Positions 13,675 through 19,713 of a stretch of DNA of 19,713 nucleotides are shown here, in pieces (position 1 is the first letter of the stretch; each line of letters begins with the position of its first letter). A program made the translations under genes and the position numbers. The DNA is from Treponema sp. (GTDB lineage: Bacteria > Spirochaetota > Spirochaetia > Treponematales > Breznakiellaceae): positions 1-19,713 of the forward strand of contig JAISMQ010000232.1 in the NCBI GenBank assembly GCA_031276685.1. The letters run 5' to 3'. The notes beneath the pieces were generated by a model. The model saw nothing but the letters and a program-made list of their open reading frames with translations, was not told the origin of the DNA and made no database searches.

Positions 13675-14517
13675 ATGAAAGAAAAAATACTACACGGCGT
13701 CTTCGTGGCGGCGGCCTGCGTGTGCATCTCCTGCGTGGCCCTTATCTGCCTGTTCCTCTTCGTCAACGGTATTCCCGCCATCGGGAAAATCGGGCCCCTG
13801 GCCTTCCTGCTGGGCACAACCTGGAAACCGGGAAACGATCTGTACGGCATAGCCCCGATGATACTGGGTAGTATTTATGTCACGGCGGGGGCCGTCATCT
13901 TCGGCGTGCCCCTGGGCGTGTTCACCGCGATCTTCATGGCGAAGTTCTGCGGCAAAACCCCGCACAAGGTGTTTTCGCCCCTGGTGTCCCTGCTTGCCGG
14001 GATACCGTCGATAATCTACGGGTTTTTCGGCCTCGTGGTCCTGGTCCCCGCCCTGCGCTTCCTCTTCGGGGGCAGCGGGAAAAGCCTCCTTACCGCGTCC
14101 CTCCTGCTTGCCCTGATGATCCTGCCCACGATCATCAGCATATCCGAATCCTCGATCCGCGCCATACCGGAAAGCTATTACGAAGGGGCCCTGGCCCTGG
14201 GGGCCACCCACGAGCAATCGGTCTTTTTCGCCGTTCTGCCCGCCGCCCGGTCCGGGATCATGGCGGGGGTCGTCCTTGGCATAGGCCGCGCCATAGGGGA
14301 GACAATGGCCGTCATCATGGTCGCCGGGAACCAGGCGGTCGTCCCCCGCGGCCTGTTCCGGGGGCTCCGCACCCTTACCGCCAACATCGTGCTGGAAATG
14401 GGCTACGCCGCGGACCTCCACCGGGAAGCCCTTATATCAACCGCGGTCGTCCTGTTCGTGTTCATTCTGATCATCAATATCCTCCTGTCCCTTAGCAAAA
14501 AGAAGGTCCAGGGATGA
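13675..14517 (+). CDS. pstC: Phosphate ABC transporter permease PstC
   Basis: PstC is one of the two inner-membrane channel subunits of the high-affinity phosphate importer. The 280-residue protein has about six membrane segments. Typical text includes FLLGTTWKPGNDLYGIAPMILGSIYVT, SLLAGIPSIIYGFFGLVVLVP, and the EAA loop YYEGALALGATHEQSVFFAVLP. GIGRAIGETMAVIMVAGN is the family's conserved helix. It begins two bases after the pstS stop, so it is translated from the same message without an attenuating hairpin. It ends in an ATGA overlap with pstA. Confidence 0.97.
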   Translation: MKEKILHGVFVAAACVCISCVALICLFLFVNGIPAIGKIGPLAFLLGTTWKPGNDLYGIAPMILGSIYVTAGAVIFGVPLGVFTAIFMAKFCGKTPHKVFSPLVSLLAGIPSIIYGFFGLVVLVPALRFLFGGSGKSLLTASLLLALMILPTIISISESSIRAIPESYYEGALALGATHEQSVFFAVLPAARSGIMAGVVLGIGRAIGETMAVIMVAGNQAVVPRGLFRGLRTLTANIVLEMGYAADLHREALISTAVVLFVFILIINILLSLSKKKVQG

Positions 14518-15347
14518 GCCGGGCCAGATTACTGTCGCTGGTACTCAAATGCCTGGTGATCGTGTCGGCGCTTGCCACCGGGACTGTCATCGTGTTCCTC
14601 ATCGGCTACATTCTGGTAAAAGGCATCCCCCATCTTTCCCCCGGCCTTTTTTCGCCAAGCTACTCGACCGAAAACGTCTCCCTGTTCCCGGCCCTGGTCA
14701 ACACCGTTATTATTACGGCGGCAGCGTTACTGGCGGCGGTCCCCGTGGGGATATGCTCGGCCATCTGGCTGTCGGAATACTCGCGGCGGGGCAGCAGGCT
14801 TATCATCCTGGTCCGGCTTGCCGCAGAAACCCTTGCGGGCATCCCCTCTATCATTTACGGCCTTTTCGGCATGCTGCTGTTCGTCATTTTCCTTGGCTGG
14901 GGTTATTCCCTGCTCGCGGGGGCCTTTACGCTGGCGATCATGGTGCTGCCGGTCATCATGCGGACAACCGAGAACGCCCTGCTCTCCGTGCCCGATTCGC
15001 TGCGCGAGGGCAGCTTCGCCCTGGGGGCCGGCAAGCTGCGGACCATATTTTCCATCGTCATTCCGGCTGCCATGCCGGGGATCCTTTCGGGGGTCATCCT
15101 CTCCATCGGGCGCATTGTGGGCGAAACCGCAGCGCTTATCTTTACCGCCGGGACCGTGGCGAAGATACCGGACAGCCCCTTCTCATCGGCGCGGACCCTG
15201 GCGGTCCACATGTACAGCCTTTCCAGCGAGGGCCTGTACATAAAACAATCCTACGCCACAGCGGTAGTGCTGCTTGTGCTTGTAGCCGCCATCAACACCC
15301 TTGCGGGCATGGGGGCGAAAAAAATTGGATCGAATATCAATGGATAA
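14514..15347 (+). CDS. pstA: Phosphate ABC transporter permease PstA
   Basis: PstA is the partner permease of PstC, 277 residues, with a first membrane segment near 12-35 and then FPALVNTVIITAAALLAAVPVG. Family hallmarks are LAGIPSIIYGLFGMLLFV, the EAA-type loop SLREGSFALGAGKLRTIFSIVIPAA and the helix SIGRIVGETAALIFTAG. The start ATG overlaps the pstC stop in ATGA, and its TAA overlaps the start of pstB by eight bases, so translation is coupled on both sides. Confidence 0.97.
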   Translation: MSRARLLSLVLKCLVIVSALATGTVIVFLIGYILVKGIPHLSPGLFSPSYSTENVSLFPALVNTVIITAAALLAAVPVGICSAIWLSEYSRRGSRLIILVRLAAETLAGIPSIIYGLFGMLLFVIFLGWGYSLLAGAFTLAIMVLPVIMRTTENALLSVPDSLREGSFALGAGKLRTIFSIVIPAAMPGILSGVILSIGRIVGETAALIFTAGTVAKIPDSPFSSARTLAVHMYSLSSEGLYIKQSYATAVVLLVLVAAINTLAGMGAKKIGSNING

Positions 15348-16089
15348 ACTGAACATAGCGGAACTAAACCTGCATTACGGAACCTTCCATGCCCTTAAAA
15401 ACATCAACCTTTCGATAAACGAGCGCGAAATAGTCGCCCTTATCGGGCCGTCCGGCTGCGGCAAGTCCACGCTGCTCAAAACCATAAACCGGATGAACGA
15501 TCTGGTCGAAGACTGCCGGATCGAGGGGAAGGTCCTTCTTGACGGCGAAGACATATACGGCGGCATGGATGTAACGGTGCTGCGAAAGAGGATCGGCATG
15601 GTTTTCCAGAAACCCAACCCTTTCCCCATGAGCGTGTACGACAACATCGCCTTCGGCCCCCGCACCCACGGCGTCAAGTCGCGGGTAAAACTGGACGAGG
15701 CGGTCGAAACATCCCTGCGTTCCGCGGCGATCTGGGACGAGGTAAAGGACCGCCTGAAAAAAAACGCCCTTTCCCTTTCCGGCGGGCAGCAGCAGCGGCT
15801 CTGCATCGCCAGGGCCCTGGCGGTAAACCCCGAAGTCCTGCTCATGGACGAACCAACCAGCGCGCTGGATCCCATATCCACGTCAAAAATAGAAGACCTT
15901 GCGGCGGAGCTGAAGAAACACTACACTATCGTCATAGTCACCCACAACATGCAGCAGGCGGCCAGAATTTCCGACCGGACCGGCTTTTTCCTTCTTGGCG
16001 AGATGATCGAATGTGGCGCCACCGAATCGATTTTTTCCATGCCCCGGGACAAACGGACCGAGGATTATATTACCGGGAGATTTGGCTGA
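15340..16089 (+). CDS. pstB: Phosphate ABC transporter ATP-binding protein PstB
   Basis: PstB is the cytoplasmic ATPase that drives the importer. The 249-residue protein has Walker A GPSGCGKST (36-44), Q-loop Gln90 in VFQKPNPFPMS (a PstB hallmark), signature LSGGQQQR (146-153), Walker B VLLMDEP (166-172), the D-loop SALDP and H-loop His202. The end EDYITGRFG is typical of PstB. I take the ATG at 15340 rather than the frame-open codon at 15301, since MDKLNIAELNLHYG aligns with the family start and keeps the overlap with pstA to eight bases. The stop overlaps the phoU start (TGATG). Confidence 0.97.
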   Translation: MDKLNIAELNLHYGTFHALKNINLSINEREIVALIGPSGCGKSTLLKTINRMNDLVEDCRIEGKVLLDGEDIYGGMDVTVLRKRIGMVFQKPNPFPMSVYDNIAFGPRTHGVKSRVKLDEAVETSLRSAAIWDEVKDRLKKNALSLSGGQQQRLCIARALAVNPEVLLMDEPTSALDPISTSKIEDLAAELKKHYTIVIVTHNMQQAARISDRTGFFLLGEMIECGATESIFSMPRDKRTEDYITGRFG

Positions 16090-16727
16090 TGCGTGAAACA
16101 TACCATAAACAGCTTGAAAACCTGCATATCGAACTTATACGGATGGGGGCGCTCTGCGAGGACGCCATTTCCATCGCGGTAAAGGCCCTTATAGACGGGG
16201 ACAGCGCCCTGCGGGAAAAAGTATGGGACCTTGAGCGGGAAATCGACATGAAGGAGCGCCAGATCGAATCCTATTCCCTGCGCCTCCTCCTGCGGGAACA
16301 GCCGGTCGCCGGCGATCTGCGCCAGATCACGGCGGCCCAGCGCATGATCACCGACATGGAGCGCATCGGCGACCAGGCCGCCGACATAGCGGAACTGTCG
16401 CGCTTTATCGAAAACCGGGAACTGATAAACGGCATCCCCGTCAGCGACATGGCGAAGGCCGCCGCAAAGATGCTTACCGGCAGCGTGGACGCATTCGTGG
16501 CGGCGGATCTTGAAAAGGCCCGTTCGGTCATCATCTACGATGACGTGGTGGACAAGTACTTTGTGGAGATAAAGAACGCCCTCATCGCGCTTGTTTCAAA
16601 AAACAGCGGCGCGGGCGAGGAGTGCATAGATTTACTGATGATAGCGAAGTACCTGGAGCGAATCGGCGATCACGCGCAGAATATCGCCGAATGGGTTGAA
16701 TACTACCTCACCGGAAAACGCGGATGA
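16089..16727 (+). CDS. phoU: Phosphate signalling protein PhoU
   Basis: PhoU is a cytoplasmic helical protein that links PstB activity to PhoR and keeps the Pho response off when phosphate is plentiful. The 212-residue sequence starts MRETYHKQLENLHIELIRMG and contains two PhoU repeats. Each has the metal-binding-type pattern: MITDMERIGDQAADIAE (about 90-106) and IAKYLERIGDHAQNIAEW (about 186-203). No signal peptide or membrane segment is present. It overlaps pstB by one base and phoB by four (ATGA), which fits a sensor complex made in fixed ratio. Confidence 0.96.
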   Translation: MRETYHKQLENLHIELIRMGALCEDAISIAVKALIDGDSALREKVWDLEREIDMKERQIESYSLRLLLREQPVAGDLRQITAAQRMITDMERIGDQAADIAELSRFIENRELINGIPVSDMAKAAAKMLTGSVDAFVAADLEKARSVIIYDDVVDKYFVEIKNALIALVSKNSGAGEECIDLLMIAKYLERIGDHAQNIAEWVEYYLTGKRG

Positions 16728-17407
16728 ACCGCCTAATCTACCTGGTCGAAGACGACGCGGGTATATGCGAACTGGTAATCTATACCCTGCGCAGCACAGG
16801 CTTCCAGGCGCGGGGCTTTTCCTGCGCGCAGGAATTCTGGCAGGCCCTGCGGGAAGAACCGCCCGCACTGGTGATTCTGGACATCATGCTCCCCGGCGAA
16901 GACGGCCTGGCGATTCTAAAGCGGCTGCGTTCAGGCGAATCCACAAAAAAACTGCCCGTCATGATGCTGACAGCCAAAGGCGCCGAATACGACAAGGTCC
17001 TGGGGCTGGATTCCGGGGCCGACGACTATATGGCAAAACCCGCAGGCATGATGGAACTCGTGGCCAGGGTTAAAAGCCTCCTGCGGCGCGCCGGGGCCGA
17101 AGCCGAAAAAGACGAATTCAAAACCGGGGATCTGTACATAAACATACCCCGCCACACGGTCACGTCCGGCGGCGAGGAAGTTACCCTTACGCTCAAGGAA
17201 TTCGACCTGCTGGTATACCTGGCAAGGAATTCCGGCATCGTCCTCTCCCGCGAGCGGATCCTCCAGGCGGTCTGGGATTACCCCCTGACCCTGGAAACGC
17301 GGACGGTGGACACCCACATCCTTACCCTGCGGACAAAGCTAAAGGCGTCGGGGGCGCTGATCAAAACCGTGCGCGGCATAGGTTACAAAATGGAGGACCC
17401 GGCATGA
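16724..17407 (+). CDS. phoB: Phosphate-regulon response regulator PhoB-like (OmpR family)
   Basis: This 227-residue OmpR-family regulator has a receiver domain with acidic pocket E9-D10-D11, phosphoacceptor Asp53 in VILDIMLP, Thr83 and Lys105. The usual KPF after the last helix is KPA here. The C-terminal winged helix (about 132-225) includes LTLKEFDLLVYLARNSG, RTVDTHILTLRTKLK and KTVRGIGYKM. Position next to phoU and phoR identifies it as the PhoB/PhoP of this operon, expected to bind the direct repeats upstream of pstS. The start overlaps phoU and the stop overlaps phoR (ATGA both times). Confidence 0.93.
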   Translation: MNRLIYLVEDDAGICELVIYTLRSTGFQARGFSCAQEFWQALREEPPALVILDIMLPGEDGLAILKRLRSGESTKKLPVMMLTAKGAEYDKVLGLDSGADDYMAKPAGMMELVARVKSLLRRAGAEAEKDEFKTGDLYINIPRHTVTSGGEEVTLTLKEFDLLVYLARNSGIVLSRERILQAVWDYPLTLETRTVDTHILTLRTKLKASGALIKTVRGIGYKMEDPA

Positions 17408-19095
17408 GGGGGAAAATACTCCGGTTCGCCCGCAGCCTGGCGGGTTTTTCCATCGTACTGACCGCCGTCTTTATCAACCTTACCGTGTACTGGGATTATT
17501 CAAACGCCATAAAACAGAACCTTGTTATCGAAACGGCGTACATCGGCGCGGGAATAGAAATGTCCGGCCCGGCCTACCTGGCGTCCCTCAGCCGGGCGGG
17601 TATCCAAAACGGCGGTATTTCCACGCGGATCACCCTGGTCGCCCCCGACGGCCGCGTGCTTTTCGATACCAGCGCCGGCGCGGAAAGCATGGAAAACCAC
17701 CTTTCGCGGCGGGAAATACAGGGGGCGCTGGAAACGGGGGCCGGCGCGGACACGCGGTTTTCCCAAACCATGCGGAAACAGACCTACTACTACGCCTCTA
17801 GGCTTGGGGACGGGACTATTTTACGGGCCGCAAAAACAACCGACAGTATCTTTATGTCCCTCTTGCGGCCCATCATCGTTACTATCATCATCGCCATCGT
17901 TATCTTTACGGCGGCCGCGTCAATAAGCTCCCGCGTTACCGGAAAACTTGTGGAACCCATCAACCGCCTTAACCTGGACAACCCGGAGATCAACGACACT
18001 TACGAAGAACTCAGCCCCCTTCTTACGCGCATGAAAAAGCAGAACGACATGATAGCCGCCCAGCTTTCCGAACAGAGAAAACGGCAGTTGCAGTTTACCG
18101 CAATTACCAACAACATGCGCGAAGGGCTGATCATCCTGGATCAGAACGCCCAGATCCTGTCATGTAACAGGAGCGCCCTTAAACTCCTGGATGTCCACCT
18201 TGAGAATATTGAAAACCAAAACGTGCTGGTGATCCGCCGGGACGAGGCATTCCGCAACGTGGTGGAAAAGGCGGCCGCCGGAGCCGCCGCAGAAGCGCTG
18301 CTGCCCTCCCGGGAAGGCCACCTGCGGATCTTCGCCAACCCGGTGGCGGATAACGGAACTATTTTAGGCGCGGTCCTCGTTATCCTGGACGTGACCGAGC
18401 AGGAGGACCGTGAAAAACTGCGCCGCGAATTTTCCGCCAACGTCTCCCACGAATTAAAAACGCCGCTTATGGCCATTTCCGGCTACGCGGAAATCATGGC
18501 GGAGGGCCTGGCCAAACCGGAGGACATGGGGCGCTTCGCGCAGAACATCTACGCGGAAGCCCAGCGGCTTATCACGCTGATAGGCGATATCCTGCTGCTT
18601 TCGCGGCTGGACGAAAAAAACGAGCTGCCCGCGGAAACCGTAGACCTCCTCGCCCTTGCCCGCAGCGCCCTGGACCGGATAAGCGGGGCGGCGGCGGAAC
18701 GCGCCCTTCGCGTCTACCTTGACGGCGAGGAAGCCGTGGTTACCGGCATACGGCAGATCCTGGACGAAGTCATCTACAACCTGCTGGACAACGCGGTTAA
18801 GTACAACAGGCGGGACGGGGAGATCCGCGTGTCCATAAAAAAAACCGGCGGCGCGATAGAATTTTCAGTCGCCGACACGGGCATCGGCATTGCCCCCTCC
18901 GAACAGGAGCGGATCTTTGAACGCTTTTACCGGGTGGACAAAAGCCGGGGCAAGGCGGCGGGCGGCACCGGCCTGGGCCTTTCGATTGTCAAGCACGGCG
19001 CCAGACTCCACAACGCCGCGATCGAAGTCCGCAGCGACGGCGCGACCGGCTCCTGCTTTACCCTGCGCTTCGAAACGCCGCGACAGACGGTGTAA
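17404..19095 (+). CDS. phoR: Phosphate-regulon sensor histidine kinase PhoR-like
   Basis: The 563-residue kinase has a membrane segment at about 12-30, an extracytoplasmic domain of ~120 residues (31-154), a second membrane segment at 155-173, a linker region, a PAS domain (about 228-330) with NMREGLIILDQNAQILSCN, then HisKA with FSANVSHELKTPL (His349). The HATPase part shows the N box NLLDNAVKYN (459-468), G1 DTGIGI (491-496), F box RIFERFYRVD and G2 GGTGLGLSI (520-528). E. coli PhoR lacks the large extracytoplasmic domain; this form is closer to PhoR of Gram-positives. It would phosphorylate the adjacent PhoB. It is the last gene of the operon, and the converging ABC gene begins eleven bases after its stop. 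Confidence 0.94.
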   Translation: MRGKILRFARSLAGFSIVLTAVFINLTVYWDYSNAIKQNLVIETAYIGAGIEMSGPAYLASLSRAGIQNGGISTRITLVAPDGRVLFDTSAGAESMENHLSRREIQGALETGAGADTRFSQTMRKQTYYYASRLGDGTILRAAKTTDSIFMSLLRPIIVTIIIAIVIFTAAASISSRVTGKLVEPINRLNLDNPEINDTYEELSPLLTRMKKQNDMIAAQLSEQRKRQLQFTAITNNMREGLIILDQNAQILSCNRSALKLLDVHLENIENQNVLVIRRDEAFRNVVEKAAAGAAAEALLPSREGHLRIFANPVADNGTILGAVLVILDVTEQEDREKLRREFSANVSHELKTPLMAISGYAEIMAEGLAKPEDMGRFAQNIYAEAQRLITLIGDILLLSRLDEKNELPAETVDLLALARSALDRISGAAAERALRVYLDGEEAVVTGIRQILDEVIYNLLDNAVKYNRRDGEIRVSIKKTGGAIEFSVADTGIGIAPSEQERIFERFYRVDKSRGKAAGGTGLGLSIVKHGARLHNAAIEVRSDGATGSCFTLRFETPRQTV

Positions 19096-19106
19096 GGGGC
19101 CCCGGT

Positions 19107-19713
19107 TTATTCGTTTTTCGCCGAATACATCTTCATCAAAACGTCCTCGATGGTGCCTTCGAGTATTTTGATATCCTTTATTTTATAATGGGCCGTAATA
19201 TAGGTAACCGCGTCCGCCACACTGATTTGCGACTTGTCGCAGGTAAAGAACAGCCTGTCGCCTTCCTCCGCGCCGCCTTTTTTTACCGTGAGCAGGGGAT
19301 TGGGGGCAAGAGCAGGGGCAGGGCCGTCGGTTTCAACCTCAATCGTAAACCGGCTGATAAACTTTTCCCTGAACAGCCGCAGATCGCCATCGTGGCATAT
19401 CTTCCCCTTGTCAATCACAATAATGCGGCCGCATATCTCCTCAATATCGCTCATGTCATGCGTAGTCAGAATAACGGTAGTATTGTCGGTCTTGTTGATC
19501 TCTTTGATAAATTCCCGGATGCGCTTCTTGGCCACAATATCCAGCCCGATGGTCGGTTCGTCCAGGTACAGCACCTTCGGATTGTGCAGCAGGGACAACG
19601 CGATATTGGCGCGCATCCGCTGCCCCAGGCTTAACTGCCGGACCGCCTGGTTGATAAAACCATCCATCTGCAGAATATCGGTAAATTTTTCAACGTTCCG
19701 TTTGAATTGAACG
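19107..19713 (-). CDS. ABC transporter ATP-binding protein, COG4586 type, C-terminal part (5' end outside window)
   Basis: The frame is open to the window edge and codes for the last ~202 residues of an ABC ATPase. The signature is LSLGQRMRAN in place of LSGGQ, Walker B is VLYLDEPTIGLD, and the H-loop is TTHDMSDIEEIC. LSLGQRMR together with DEPTIGLDIVAKKRIREFI is typical of COG4586 ATPases that work with ABC-2 type permeases, probably exporters. A C-terminal accessory domain follows (FTIEVETDGPAPALAPNP, and ILEGTIEDVLMKMYSAKNE at the end). Walker A lies outside the window. It converges on phoR with eleven bases between stops, which include the palindrome GGGGCCCC. Confidence 0.9.
   Translation of the reverse strand, partial: VQFKRNVEKFTDILQMDGFINQAVRQLSLGQRMRANIALSLLHNPKVLYLDEPTIGLDIVAKKRIREFIKEINKTDNTTVILTTHDMSDIEEICGRIIVIDKGKICHDGDLRLFREKFISRFTIEVETDGPAPALAPNPLLTVKKGGAEEGDRLFFTCDKSQISVADAVTYITAHYKIKDIKILEGTIEDVLMKMYSAKNE

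Noticed and set aside
13665..13675. PstS as a simple truncation, with the missing half beyond the TAG
   Set aside because: After the TAG the frame reads CCA TGA, so nothing follows, and pstC begins at 13675. The C-terminal half is found at the front of the same protein, so the total content is complete.
13690..14421. Minus-strand reading frame of 243 codons opposite pstC
   Set aside because: It is antisense to a well-conserved permease and is rich in Gly, Asp and His without motif.
14549..15352. Plus-strand reading frame of 267 codons inside pstA
   Set aside because: It is a +2 shadow of pstA with His/Gly/Arg-rich text and no domain.
1..19713. CRISPR array, prophage, insertion sequence, tRNA or rRNA
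   Set aside because: No regularly spaced repeats of that size, no transposase or phage genes, and no tRNA or rRNA signature were found.

Overview
The window looks like a spirochaete chromosome, most likely a treponeme of moderate to high GC. The evidence is a lipoprotein that fuses cyclophilin and FKBP (this domain order was described in Treponema denticola), relaxed lipoboxes, an ApbE-type lipoprotein, a PilZ protein with an unusual N-terminal domain, and the order ffs-dnaX-ybaB-recR. No 16S rRNA or tRNA gene is present, so the placement is inference from gene content.

Region 1 (1-3739) is a carbohydrate-uptake block: the 3' end of a solute-binding protein, an LplB-like permease, a YtcP/AraQ-like permease, and a converging FAD-dependent oxidoreductase. 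It is visibly poorer in GC than what follows. An AT-rich gap with repeats (3740-4010) separates it from region 2.

Region 2 (4011-8003) is GC-rich. It holds a secreted EEP-family nuclease/phosphatase-like lipoprotein on the minus strand, then the SRP RNA gene, dnaX, ybaB and recR on the plus strand. dnaX carries an in-frame TAG in place of the conserved Lys codon of its LLKTIEEPP motif, while everything downstream stays in frame and conserved.

Region 3 (8142-12643) holds an unrecognised protein with a long Ala/Pro/Lys linker, the cyclophilin-FKBP lipoprotein, an ApbE/Ftp-like flavin transferase and a PilZ-domain protein. In this region and at dnaX, four genes have a -10 box exactly six bases before the ATG and no Shine-Dalgarno sequence, which suggests leaderless mRNAs.

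Region 4 (12668-19095) is a compact phosphate operon, pstS-pstC-pstA-pstB-phoU-phoB-phoR, in which every gene after pstS touches or overlaps the previous one (the pstS-pstC gap is two bases). A PhoB-box-like array (TTTGACA in 11-bp register) lies ten bases before a -10 box, which would make the operon autoregulated by its own PhoB/PhoR. The main discovery candidate is PstS: its two halves are in swapped order. The half with the REDGSGTR phosphate loop comes first, directly after the signal peptide, and the half with GSSSVTP, DIGMASREL and YLGQVESW comes last. This is the layout expected of a circular permutation.

The window ends in the 3' part of a convergent ABC-transporter ATPase gene of the COG4586 type.
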